Of a stretch of DNA of 64,000 nt, positions 10,840 to 22,036 are shown one piece after another. The stretch's first letter is position 1, and each line of letters opens with the position of its first letter. The translations under genes and the position numbers were made by a program. Source of the stretch: Sanguinoderma infundibulare (lineage: Eukaryota > Basidiomycota > Agaricomycetes > Polyporales > Polyporaceae); NCBI GenBank assembly GCA_032821775.1, contig JAVLRN010000009.1, positions 1,922,001-1,986,000 on the forward strand, written 5' to 3'. The notes under the pieces are model-generated. The model did no database searches and had not been told where the DNA came from. It saw only the letters and a program-made list of their open reading frames with translations.

Positions 10840-11651
10840 TTCCTCGAACGCAAGTATGATGCGCACAAGAACGTCATGTGCGTCGGCGTGCGCTGGGACT
10901 TGTTCCCGAGGGAGGATTTGCTCAGCATCGATCGGGTTAGTGCAGCTCGTGCGTGATGAGATGGACGCTGATGAGTCTGGCGTGCAGTGTATGGACGCGA
11001 ACGTGCTGGTTGCGATATGCCGATTGATGTGCGAAGACTATGGGGCTCGGGCGGCGGGCGTTCCGGACTTGATCGTGTGGAACGAGGACGAGGGCTATGC
11101 CAAGTTCGTCGAGGTCACGGGCCCTGGCGATACGTTGCAGGAGAACCAAAAGGTGTGCCCGTCTCATTGCTCCTTTCAAGTACGCGGAATTTGACGACGG
11201 CGAGAAAGGTGTGGATCGACGTGCAGGGTTGCCCGTGGAGGTGTGCCACGTTTACGAGCAAGGTGACGAACCCAAGCGCAAGAAGGGCAAAACGCCCAAG
11301 AAGGAGAAGGTGGGGAAGAAGTCTGGGCAGAAGCGCAAAGCGGGACGAGTGGCTCGTAGAGTCCGAGGACGAGGAGATCGACTACTCGCAACTGGACTGG
11401 ACAGGCATACCGAAGACGAGGGAGAGGAGGAGGCAGTTACCCCGTCGCCCAAGAAGCGGAGGACTTGTGCGAATGCGGGCCAACCCGCACCCGAGTCGCC
11501 AGTCGCGAGGAAGGTGGCGCGAATCAACAGCCAGGTCGAGGTGGTCATCATGAGCACCCCATCGTCCTCAAGACACCCGAGCTCGTCGCCATCTAAGTCG
11601 AAGGCAGCGCCATCCAAGAGTCCAGGTTCGCCGGCAAAGGGCAGGAAGTAG
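10840..11651 (+). pseudogene. Decayed FAN1-like VRR-NUC nuclease remnant
   Basis: FAN1 is a structure-specific nuclease for interstrand crosslink repair, about 900 residues or more, ending in a VRR-NUC domain. Only the end is left here. LERKYDAHKN and VGVRWDLFPREDLLSI are followed, after an intron (10936-10987), by DANVLVAICRLMCEDYGAR, GVPDLIVW and FVEVTGPGDTLQENQK. After a second intron (11153-11208) comes VWIDV. The frame then breaks: AGLPVEVCHVYEQ continues in another frame at 11223, consistent with about 10 bases lost. Two more frame changes occur near 11340 and 11403 around an acidic stretch ESEDEEIDYSQLDW. The active-site lysine of the EVK motif is threonine here. The catalytic part and about 700 N-terminal residues are absent. 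It is therefore called a pseudogene. Confidence 0.75.
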
Positions 11652-11796
11652 CGTGGAAGACGCACGGACGCTGTCGCAGCCGCTAAGTTATTTGCTACAT
11701 TATTGGGGCGGTTCTTTTCTGTATGCTGTTCGTAGTGGTTTGCGTGATCCATTGGCAGTTTGAAGAGCTCCTTACTAAGTATGTCGGAAGCAAGAG

Positions 11797-11932
11797 CCGC
11801 GCATTTTAGTTTCCCAGCTCGCTTGCCGTCCGAGCCGAGCCTCGGACGGCGAGCGGGCTGGTACTTATCCCGAGGACCACGGAAAGGTATGCGCCAGGAC
11901 CGGAGCCCCTCCCTCGGGAAACCAGAAAGAGA
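11797..11932. repeat. Hairpin-bearing dispersed repeat, copy A
   Basis: This copy shares with copy B a left block (gcgcattttRgtttccc), a core (ggtacttatcccgaggacca, then aaggtatgcgccagga) and a right block (ctccctcggg). Between left block and core lies a long hairpin with a perfect 10-bp stem at 11825-11834 and 11841-11850, extended outward by CCAGC/GCTGG. The CCCGAGG and CCTCGGG blocks could pair as a second stem. Confidence 0.7.
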
Positions 11933-12745
11933 ACAACGAAGACTAAAGACCAAAGACGGAGACCAGAATGAGACGAAGACGCAGAGCCACTAGAGCTAGA
12001 CCAGGCGAGCACGGGGAACACGAAGACGAAGCCCAGACCAGCCTGAGAACCAAGAAGAGACAGCAAGGCGGAAAGACACCGCACCAGAACCCAAAGCGAC
12101 GCCAGAAACGAGCCCAAAACCAAGACCCAGACGGCCCTGACAAGCCTTACGCCGCCGCCATCCACCCAACCTCCGGAAGCGTATCGATGACTGAAGAAGA
12201 GCGAGAGACAAGAAAAAGCACAAGCACAATTACCGATGCGAAGACCATAGAGCGAGGTCGACAAAGCAGGACAAGAGCTTGAGCAGGGAGGCAATATCAT
12301 CGAAACTGGGCGTAAAAATGGGGGGGACGAAGCAGGGAGAGAAAGCGAGAGACGGATGGCGATCAGCGGTACGCTCCGGTGGTTCATATACTGACGAGCC
12401 AGTGGTGGCTGACGGCTGACTGTCCTGTAGCTAGCCTTCACGGCTCGCGAGGCGTGTTCGGATTCCGGCTCAGGCGTTCGACTCCCAGCCTCCTCGGATG
12501 CCATTGAGCCAGGCCGAGGTTGGTGTCAGCCCCACCTTTATGAACGTCCTGGTAGCCACATCGTCAACCACGCCAGCTGAGGCAGGGGCAAATTGGCTTG
12601 AGCTCAGCCTGGAGGGTACCGGCGACGCATTGAGGCTCCCTGGAGTCTATGTGCACATCCATGGATTGCTTCGTTCAACACAAAGAAGTACAGTATAGTA
12701 CATATTTCATCAGATTCGAAGAGAAGTCGAGATCAAAAAGACGAG
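11933..12745. other. Spacer between repeat copies, no gene seen
   Basis: This A- and G-rich sequence lies between repeat copies A and B. Long open frames occur on both strands (for example on the minus strand toward 12504), but they have no recognisable motif and extend through the repeats, so they are not called genes. It may be part of a degenerate mobile element; no transposase or reverse transcriptase motif is seen. Confidence 0.45.
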
Positions 12746-12876
12746 ACCGCGCATTTTGGTTTCCCGCTCCCGTTCGCTGTCCCAAGCCGTCGCTTGAGGC
12801 AGCGAGCGAGACGGTACTTATCCCGAGGACCACGAAAAGGTATGCGCCAGGACTGACGTCCCTCCCTCGGGGAACA
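12746..12876. repeat. Hairpin-bearing dispersed repeat, copy B
   Basis: This copy has the same left, core and right blocks as copy A. The hairpin between the left block and core has a different sequence (CGTTCGCTG near 12771, pairing with CAGCGAGCG near 12801), yet still folds. Conserved flanks with a variable but still paired stem are the notable feature. Confidence 0.68.
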
Positions 12877-12911
12877 TCACTACCAAGAGCTACAGGATTT
12901 CCTACGCCACA

Positions 12912-13066
12912 CCACCCACAACCGGAAGAAAGTACGCACCTTGGAACCGAACCCACAACCAAAAGAAACGCACGCACCTTGCAGCCGAAACCCCACAACC
13001 AGAAGAAACGCACGCACCTTGAAGCCGAAACCCACAACCGAAGAGAAAGTACGCACCTTGAAGAGA
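12912..13066. repeat. 39-bp tandem repeat, about 3.5 units
   Basis: The unit contains aagaaacgcacgcacctt followed by gaagccgaaacccacaacc and recurs with small changes starting near 12926, 12964, 13002 and, partially, 13040. No coding role is apparent, although the period of 38-39 bases keeps some frames open on both strands. Confidence 0.75.
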
Positions 13067-13334
13067 AGACGAGACGAAGCGCTGCCCCTCGCGTTGGCTG
13101 GTTTATATGCTCCCCACCATTGTCGATCGGCCCAAGTCAGCCCAAGGTCAACCTCTTCGGGACGCCTCTGCGGCAGTTCGGCAGGTCAGCCAACCCAACC
13201 TGAGGCCCGTGACTCCCACCGGCATCCAATCTTTCATGGCGAGGCTGACCACCCCGGCGGCGTGGGTAAACCTTTCGAGTAGGTCTCCTCCGAACATTTC
13301 AAGACAAGGCCAGTCAGTCTCAGTACAGATCGTT

Positions 13335-13390
13335 GCTTACCTAGGGAGATGAGCAGGTATGCGCCAACACCGGAGCTCCCTCGGAAAGGT
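13335..13390. repeat. Dispersed repeat, partial copy C
   Basis: A shorter copy retains the core (aggtatgcgcca, then ccggagctccctcgg) seen in copies A and B, but lacks the left block and the hairpin. The 280 bases between it and the gluconokinase stop codon hold nothing recognisable. Confidence 0.55.
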
Positions 13391-13673
13391 AAAAAATAGG
13401 TCTTGAAAGTTGGGACGTGCCTTGGACACAGTAACCAGGAGAACCGTACGTTGTAGCCGAAACGTTGTAGCCGAAACCGTAGTACCTTAAGCATAAGCTT
13501 GAGAGCGGCCGGCGACCATATAAATGGAATCGGAAACCCAACCACTTTGATAACAGGACCGAAGTAAGAAACCTACAAAGCCTTGAAGCTTAAACGGAAC
13601 TTGAACGGAAAGATCCAGAAAACGCAAGGGTTGGGAACGACGTAGCGGGAGCTTCTTGCAATCCACCACGAAC

Positions 13674-14379
13674 TTAGTCCTCCTCCGCCGGCTCGAGTGG
13701 TTCAGGTAATAGCTTGTTCAACTGCCTGATCGCGATATCCGTCTGCTCCTCGGTCGACGCCTCCAGCGGGACAACCACGACGCCATCCTCGCCCTCGGGA
13801 CTCTCCAGCGCCGCGAACTGGCTGTCGAGCATCCCCGCCTTCATATAGTGCCCCTCCCGCTTCGATATCCTCTCCCAGATCACGTCCCTCTCGCCCTTGA
13901 TGTACACAAAGTATGCCGGGAACCGACCCGGCTCAGGCAGCGCGACATGCTGCCCTGAATCCGAATCGGGCGGCACACGCGTGCCGCGGAGGATGTCGCG
14001 GTAGTACGTCCGCAGGGCCGAGCACGTCGCGAGCACGCCCCGCTCGCCGTGCTGCTGCTCCGCGGTGGTGCGGATGAGCGCGAGCCACGGCTCGCGGTCG
14101 GCGTCCGTGAGCGGGACACCAGCAGACATCTTGGCGATGTTCGCGGGCGGGTGGAGCGCGTCGCCCTCGATGTAGGGGAGCCCGAGGCGGTCTTGGAGCG
14201 AGCGCGCGAGCGTCGTCTTGCCCGTGCCCGCTACGCCCTGGACATGCGTGTGAGTCGGAGTGAAGCGGTGGATATGGGGGGTGGGGGTGCGAGGAGGGAC
14301 GTACCATGACGATGATGAGGATCGGGTGCCTGTGCGCGTTGGGTGCGCCGGGCGCGCGGTGCTCGTGGTCGTGCGCCAT
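13674..14379 (-). CDS. Gluconokinase
   Basis: Gluconokinase phosphorylates D-gluconate to 6-phosphogluconate (EC 2.7.1.12), feeding the pentose phosphate pathway. Two exons, 14379-14305 and 14237-13674, give 212 residues. The intron falls immediately before the P-loop GVAGTGKTT. Then come DRLGLPYIEGDALHPPANI, KMSAGVPLTDADREPWL, CSALRTYYRDILRG and REGHYMKAGMLDSQFAALE, which together are diagnostic of the GntK family. The start was placed at the ATG giving MAHDHEHRAPG because it yields a short leader; in-frame upstream codons exist but are less convincing. The C-terminal tail is acidic. It has no linked gluconate gene. Confidence 0.9.
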
Positions 14380-17300
14380 GTCCTGGACGTCGATTTGGGT
14401 GCCCGGGGAACCTGGCAGCAGGGTAGTTTGGGGTAAGTGAGGTAGGTCAGCTCTAGTCGTTGTGGGGATACTCCAGGCGCAATATCGGACAGTCGTCCCG
14501 AACACATGGAGGCGCGGCCCGCAGCCGGTGCGCATCGGGACGCTGAACGTCTATCCTCGTCAACTCCCTTCCGACGAAACTCCTTCATCTCTTCCGACTG
14601 GACAACCGTGTGGCCGTGGTGTAGGAGCTGTGTACAAGAGGCATATGTATGTACTGATGGTGCCACTTGAGGAACGCAGGCGGTTCCAAGACCACCGCAG
14701 GACCAACCATCCTGGCATTGTTACATCTCTGAGTGCCGTGCGGGGGGATCTCTTGGATGCTGCATAAGCGGTGAAGACTTTCGAATATATCGACGGTATA
14801 GAGGACGTAAGGAAGACGCAATCCATACCTTCCGGCAGGAGGCGTTGGTGGCGCGAGGGTGAGCTATTAAGGGTTTCGTTGCAAACATTGTGATTCAATA
14901 CATCGGGCAGGTACGGAACCACGATCGCCACGCAGCCGCTGTCATCACACGTACCGACTCCAGACCAGTACCATAGAGAACCCCACGAAGGGGTAGATGG
15001 GTTCCAAAAATTCGCGTGATTTCCGAGCAACACACCAACTCGCGAAGGCCTGCGCAGTCTGCCACCCCTCATACTCGAACATCGACAGGAAGCCCCGCCA
15101 CGCGACATGATGGTCAGCGTAGCCACCAATGGACGTCTTCAAATCTAGAAACTTGCATGACCGACTTCAACCAGGGTCACCCTAATCGCTGTGCCGGCCC
15201 GCGTGCGCAACAGTGTCTGCATTCGCACCTCAAGCCGGCACGTATGGCCATGGGTTGCAAGGTTGATTGGCATCTGCATGCATGAGCTCCGTCGACGTCC
15301 CATGCTCCCCGGCCAACAACACACAAGCGACGTTGTGCACTGACGAGAGCGCACCAGTCGCTTCGCATGCGGCCGGAAGAGGAGGCTGTGGATCCCGCTC
15401 GACGCGCGGTGGACGAGCACGTGCGGCGTCGCGTTCGAGCGATAGGGTGACAGGCCCCTCCGTGTTTGCAGGCGGTCGTTGTTAGGATTCCTGGACATGA
15501 GCACGAGGCGTGGTCTTTGGCCCTCCGTGAGCAAGGCGTCGTCGTGACATGCTGCGACGGCCGGCTTTCCTGGGTGGTGCCCCCCGCGCTACCTGCACAG
15601 GATGCGTTCCGAAGCGACGCGGGCAGCCGGTTTTGCTCCTCAAAGGAACAAACAGCATACATCTATCCTCAACGAGCACCCACGAAGGGTCCCCCACAAG
15701 GATATACGAAGCATGATGCAGCAGAGGACTCGTGGAGAGTGTTAAGGAAGAGGCCCCTGACGCGACCGACTCCGAGTCGGCGTCGGATGCCCAACTCAGG
15801 ATGCGGCAACCGCCGTCGGTAGTAAACCCGGGCCTTATCCAGACTCACCGCAACTTGAACATGGCATGACTTGTAAGCTCTGTAAGCTCGTTTGCCCGTT
15901 CCTGCCACTGACAATCTTCTACAGGATCGTGTCCTTGAACGATAGACGGGATATGAACTTCTGGGGCCGAAAATGCCGCTGCACTAACACTTCAAGTAGT
16001 AGCTTGTCAAGAGAGGGAGGCACGTGTTCTGGTCTATCTATTCGCCTTCGCAAACGGACATCGCAAAGTTGTCGTCGCCTCACGCGCGTCCACATGAACC
16101 TGATTCGTCCACTATTGCATAGCGTGCGTATGCACCTGGAATTCCCATGCATGCACATAGCGGCCGACCGTTCGGGGTGAAGCACCCACCGCTTGGTGTC
16201 CATTCGCATTTGGCGATTCTGTGCACGACGGGTTCGTGTGCGCACGCTGAGCACCTGGCATCACGGTGGTGCAATTGCGACGACAACACACATTTATCAA
16301 GTGGAAGCCCAGAAAACGTGCCACAAACTGGGGCCAAAGTCCGTGTTCTACAGCTGTGGTGCAGCGTGTTTACCAGCGACGACGTCGTCCTCACCCTCCG
16401 GCATGCACCAACGAGGACCCAAGCAAGGACGGTGCCGGCGATATGCATCGGCATCACGCTCTCGGCCGCGTGCACTCTGGCGCGATGAGAGCTCCAAGAA
16501 TACTTAATGTCAAGGTTTCAGACCGTCGGTATTCCGTCTTTCCCGAGGAACCGCAACGTCCGGACAGGACGCCGGAACAATCGGATATGCGGTATGCTGC
16601 TCGTGGACGACACCTGCATTGGGAACGCACACGCATCCGCGGAGGTCAAGAGCGACGCCGCGCGATTGTTCTGCGGACTCCCGCTGTCCATGTGTGCGTC
16701 GCGCGCACTATATCACGTCCCGGCCGCAAGACAGGGAACGACAGCCAAGAACCACAACACAGACGTGCGCACGTCGCACCATGGTCGGCTAGCCACGCCT
16801 ACCACATGCTCCTGCTCGCATTCTCGCGTTCTCAACTTCGTTCGGAACACAAGGGACCTTACCAGCGTCCACACTTGACGTACGTACGTGCGTCGGAGCC
16901 GGACGGTCGGTTGCGACAGCACATGGATATGCGAGGATGTTAAGATGGCGCGTTGTGTTATGTATATTCGTGGGAGACAGAGGTAGAGTCAGAGAGAGGA
17001 GTCGGAAGCGAGAGAGAGAGACATTAGGTGTGCGTGTGTAATGTTACAGAGCATGGCGGTGCAGGAGAAATGTAACTGTACAGTATATGGCAAATTGCGG
17101 CCCGCTGCTCCAGCGGCGAGCGTGGCCGGACGTGTAAGATATATGTGCAGCGATAAGTAGCGAAATATTGCGACGGGAACACCAGATTAAGTTGGGAAAG
17201 ACGTAGCGGAAACGTGCCGAGGACAGGGACGGGAAGCGGTCAGAAAATACTGAAGTTCCGACGAGTGAACAACGCAAAAAAGAAAGGCCAGGGGAAATGA

Positions 17301-18435
17301 CGAAGAAGTCAGAAAATGTCCAAATAGACAGGCACGCCGAGCTCGCTGCGACGGCCCAGCGCGTACGAACATGAAAAGAAGAAAGGGAGTGGGGGATGGG
17401 AGGTGGGAAGTGGGGGTGGCTGGACAGGTGGCAGAGATTCGAGAGCCGTTTACGACATTCCGGGGACCGTCCAGGGCGAACTTTGTCGGAAGGAACAGCG
17501 CGGGGGGCGGCGACGAACTGCCATCTAAGACGTGGGCCTGGGAGGGACGGCGGCCGTTCGTTCCCATTGCGACGACGACGCCAGCCAACGAAAAGCTTCG
17601 AAGAAGTGGAAGAATTCCGTGTTGTATGCATATCCACAATGATATCCGCGCTCCCCCGAGCCCACGGCACCGGCGAGAAGCTTGGAACAGGAAGGGCGTG
17701 GGGATCTCCGGGGTTCCACACGCGGTCGACAGCTAGGCTCCAGACTCGAGTGTCGAGTGGCGTGCGGGAAGCGGGAAGGGCAGGATTGGGGACGCTGATA
17801 TATTGGCGTGTGCGGGGTATGCGTATTACGACGGATCGGAGCGAGTACGATATGCGGCCAGAGCAGGCTTGCTGGCTATTAACGCGTGGGATTGACCAGC
17901 GACCGGGGCGGGCGGGGAGTAGGCGTGTGCGCATGAGGGAGGGACAGTGTACGGGGTACGGGGAGGCGGGGGAGGTAAAAGGACAAGACGGATTATACGA
18001 CAGTGTTAGAGCAGTAAGAGAAGCGTTGCAGTAGCGTATGATACACGGAAGAGCCAGAGACAAGATCGTCAAGATCCCGCACATATATGGATGCAACTAG
18101 AGGCTTGACAGGAAGAAGAAAAAACAGATGCATATGCGTAGAGAGAGGGAGAATTGCGGCCGATTCAGGAGAATATTGCAGCAGTAAAAGACAGATGTGT
18201 ATGCAGATGGCTCGAGGAGAAAGAGAGTAAATGAATGAACGAGTGATGATGCAAACAACGAGCGTAGATGGACAACAAGCGGGGGACTACGAGGGGAAAC
18301 AAAGAAATCTAATGAGCGTGCAAGCAAAAACTGAGCGTCGTCTTAACAGGCATGCCGAGCGCAACCACACAGAAAAGGATTAAACAGAGATGCGAGGTTC
18401 TCCCTTCCAGACCCGGGTTCTAACAAGCATGATGA
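14380..18435. other. Four-kilobase stretch without recognisable genes
   Basis: No protein motif, RNA gene or mobile-element domain was recognised on either strand. Short overlapping frames in all phases between 14.6 and 16.9 kb have basic, cysteine- and histidine-rich compositions, as random GC-rich sequence gives. From about 16.95 to 18.4 kb the plus strand is purine-rich (GA runs at 16970-17025), and a 350-codon minus-strand frame (18096-17044) lies just downstream of the proline-rich gene; it is more likely 3' untranslated sequence than a gene. Confidence 0.45.
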
Positions 18436-21123
18436 CTATGACTCGCGGTGGCTTGCCCACCCCGCTTCTACAGATGGTATAGGCAGAGGTATAGGTGGCA
18501 TCGGTACGCTTCCTGGTGGTATTGGCGGCGAGTGGGCCGTTCCCTGTTGCGGCACCGGGGGTAACGGTGGTAATGGAGGCACCGCAGGTACCGAGAAGTC
18601 GATCGCATCATATGCAGGAGGCGGCATCTCGTACACGCTCTCCGCATACGACATCCGTTGGTGTTGTTCCTGCTCCTGCTGTTGTCGTATTCGCCTATCG
18701 CGGTCCGCGTGTAGTAGCCGTCCAGGATCCTCCGCAGGCACGGCGTTCCCATCACCATTGACCACAGTGAGCACACGGCGTCCAGACCCCCCAGGCGGCG
18801 AGCGCATTCCGGCCCCGTTTGCACCGTGCGGCATAGGTAGGAGCGGAAGCGGTGGAGGCACGTTCACAAACGAGTGCGCGTCGTAATCTGGCGCCGGCTG
18901 ACTTGGTGCCCGTATGTGGCCCATATGCGTATGCGATGGCGCAGCTGATGGTCCCGCGGCAGACACGTTGAGAGCACGCATCGGCCCCGAAAGATCGTCG
19001 CGTTCGCTGATGCCTCGTCCGCGCAATGACGTATATCCATGCGCAGCCGCTGCATACGGGTGCGTGCTCGCCGGGATGTCCTCGTCTTCTGGAGAAACGA
19101 ACCCGCCGAAATCGCCGGCTGAATGTCTTCTCCTGTTTCCATCCTCGAATTCCGGTGCTGTGCGCGGTCGTTCTCCGACCCGGGACGTGAACGCTTGATG
19201 CTCCTGTGCGAGCTTTGGTGGGAGAGGAATGGAGCCCTGAGGTGGAGGGGGTGGTGGCGGTATCGAAGCTGTACGCAGAGACCCCCGCATGGAAGCACGG
19301 GCAGCCGCACGCGCGTTAGTGGTACCCGCGCTCACCGGGGTTGTCGGAGAGAGAGTTGATGCGGATGGGGATGAAATAGGAGTGGACGGGGAAGCGGAAG
19401 ACGAAGAACTCGACGAGTACAGCCAAGGCTGGGCGAAAGAATTCGGAGGGGCGGGTACCGGAGGCGTGGGGAGTTGCCGCCGACCAGGTCGAGAGCTCGA
19501 GGAAGATGAAGAAGCGGCGGAAGCAGGAGGGTGCGGAGAAGTGGGGACGGATGCAGAGACAGGCGCTGATCCAGACAGCAGAGCAGACGCTCCCTGAACA
19601 CCAGCTGGCAAAGAGAGGGTCTGCGGGGGTCGTGTCCCTTGTGCGGTCGAGGAGGACGAGCTGGGAGAGTGGGAATACGCCTGAGGATTTGATTTGGGAC
19701 GCTCGCGAGCACGAGAGGGCTCGATGGTGTATGCGAAGGGCGAGGACGCTGGGACTGGTGGTACGGGAGGCACGTCCTCCAGAGAGCGAGACAAGAGCAT
19801 AGACGAGTGGACAGAGGTGGCGGGCGTTGGAGGCGTGGCGGGGGTGGTAGGCGTAAATGGCTCACAATATGACGCACCTGAACCCGAGCCATTCGATCCG
19901 GACAGTGAGGTGACACCACTCTGGGTCTCCCAGATACCTCCTGGAGAAGGGAAAGAGGCGGAGTGTGGGGGAGTGGAGGGGACTGTGAGGCTGAGGTCCA
20001 CGGTGGGGTGCTCTGGTTCTGGGGGCGGTGGTCTGTGGTGTATGAGGGCAAGCCAGCGCTGGATTGGGTGAGCATTGCTGCCCGGAATGGAAGCTTCCCT
20101 TGGGCGATCGAGCCACTCTTGGACGTCGGTGACGAGAAGGAGGGCGGTTGTAACGAGGTAGTCGAGGAGGATGGTAGGGATGCCCTTGTAATTGTCTTGG
20201 GAGCGGGCGGTCTCCTTGTCGATAAGGGAATCGTAAATTTTGAGCCTTGGCGGGGCACTAAGGGTCGCAGCGTCGAGAACGGCGAGGGGGCCCTTTACGG
20301 CGCTGGTTACACACTGGACGAATAAGGGACGGGAGGGGGAGAGGAGGGGTTAGAAGGAGACACTAATGACGCGTGGAGAAGGCGGACATACACAAAAGCA
20401 ATTGCCAGGGATGAGCTTCCACTTCAAGCTGTTTGGATAGTGTGGCAAGCTGAACTTGCGTATGCTGTTTGGAAGGAGGAGAATTAGTGAAAGAGCAAGT
20501 GGAGGAAGGGGTGGATGAGCGCACGCAGTGTTGCCGAGGGGTCCGTTCTTGAGGACGTCCTCGGCTTCCCTCCAGCTACCATTGCCAAACTGGATGGATC
20601 TCCCTGATTTGCCTTTGACACGGACGGGGTGAACGGGCCATTGTACGGTGGCGGCCTTGACGGGCTGGTCGCGAGAATAGTCGAGACGATGGATGACGGT
20701 GTTCTCGCCGGAGGTTTCGAGGATGTAGAGGGGGTCCTTGGACTTGTCGTCTCGGATGATGGTGTCGAGGAAGGAGGAGGCGGAGAGCTTGAGGACAAGG
20801 AGAGGCTTTGGCTTTGGGGGCGGGTCCTTGGAGGAGCGGGAAGAGCGCATGTCACGGATGCGGTCGCGGTCGCGGTCGCAGTCGGGAGCAAGGCGAGCGA
20901 GACCGAGGGCAGGGAGGAGAGACAACGACCGTCTGGCGCTTCTCCCAGCGGAGGATGACCGTGACAGATCGGGCGGGTGCCCTCCAGGCGAGCGCGATTC
21001 CTGGGAGACGGTCGGGGACGTCGCCGGGTGATCGGTCGAGGGGTCAGCGTCGGGCGGACGAGGAGGGTCGAGGACAAACGGCGTTATCGTCTGCGGGCCC
21101 GTGCTCGAACGGTGGCAGCTCAT
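18436..21123 (-). CDS. Proline/serine-rich protein with a DUF6593-like N-terminal domain
   Basis: The model is 849 residues from exons 21123-20525, 20464-20392 and 20313-18436, with 60-bp and 78-bp introns in frame. After a disordered, arginine-rich leader, residues of roughly 90-270 form the only folded-looking part: KPLLVLKLSASSFLDTII, DPLYILETSGENTVI, TVQWPVHPVRVKGKSG, FSLPHYPNSLKWKLIPG and a hydrophobic LLDYLVTTALLLVTDVQEWL. The strand-rich pattern beginning with 'ITSGENT-like' turns recalls the basidiomycete DUF6593 family, an inference only. The remaining 550 residues are disordered, with many polyproline and polyserine runs (PPPPPPPQGSIPLPP, PPAYDAIDF) that could bind SH3 or WW domains. 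Function unknown. CT-rich sequence precedes the start. Confidence 0.7.
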
Positions 21124-22036
21124 AGGGGCTCAGAGGGCGCCGGGCTGAGGCTAGGAGAGGGCAGGACGACTCAGACGACAGACGACGAATCCACACATCC
21201 GCCGGGCGTCCGCCGTCCTCGTACGGCGCTCGTCTCCCGTCCTCGTTCCCTCCGCCGCCCAGCGACGGGCGGCCGAGATCACGACATGTTTACATCACCA
21301 CAGAGCACCTGCTCACCGACGCGCAGACAACGGGCCCTGCATGCTCCCGTCGGTTTCTCTCCCGACCCTTTCTGTTCAGAATCTCGCAATCTGCCCATAT
21401 CCAGCTCCCCTCCGACCGTGCCGGCTCGCTCTGTCCTCCCGCCCTCCTCCCTCGTCTCCACCCAAGTTTCTCCAGCCTCTCGACGTGGATGGTGCGCATC
21501 GCAAGGCACAAAACAGTCCTCGGACCGAGGGGCCGGAGAGACGCCATTTAAGAGCGTTACCACCGAGTCGGGCGGTGACTGCTCACATCACCACCCGATC
21601 TCGCAAACATATCGGCCCTAAAAACATCTGTCCAACGCGTTTGAGCTAGGGAAGACCCTTGCAGCTTAGTCGAAACGCAGGGTTGCGGCCAGACACCGCT
21701 GGAAGCTCCCGCCAACTGTCTCAACCGGGTTGCAATCGAGCAATTCGCGGAGTGCATGTGCGGTTAAATCCCAAAGACTAAAACAAGACAAATCGGGGCC
21801 GGTCTCTTCGCTCCGCCGGCCGCGGATCGGGGTGATTGGCGGGGTCACCGGTAACGCCGGTGCCGCCGGCCGGGACGTTCCTTGCACAAATAGAGCCAAA
21901 CAGTTCAGGAGCGAACGCGGCGGCGTCGCGACGCGTCCTCCAGGCGTTGAACCAACGTTGAATACAGTCCACCACCTCGCGCCGCTCAGCTGCGTGATAC
22001 ACTCACACCTAAACGCATCTGTATTAATCAACCCCA
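21124..22036. promoter_or_regulatory. Divergent intergenic region upstream of CHZ1
   Basis: About 0.9 kb separates two divergent start codons and must hold both promoters. The sequence is rich in C and T on the plus strand near 21.2-21.5 kb. Near 21815-21880 there are several inverted GCCGGC and CACCGGT words. No specific factor site can be assigned. Confidence 0.45.

Noticed and set aside
11806..12504. 232-codon minus-strand frame through repeat copy A
   Set aside because: It runs through the hairpin repeat and has no recognisable motif; similar translated words in copies A, B and C reflect the DNA repeat, not a gene.
15177..15662. 161-codon minus-strand frame rich in Cys and Arg
   Set aside because: No domain, no splice-supported continuation and overlapping open frames on both strands, as expected for GC-rich non-coding DNA.
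17044..18096. A 350-codon open frame on the minus strand
   Set aside because: No motif, odd composition (many Ser, Arg, Pro, Cys) and position just downstream of the proline-rich gene; more likely untranslated or intergenic sequence.
19332..20258. 308-codon frame overlapping the proline-rich gene on the same strand
   Set aside because: It is a shadow frame of the low-complexity coding sequence; the gene's own frame has in-frame introns and continuous sense.
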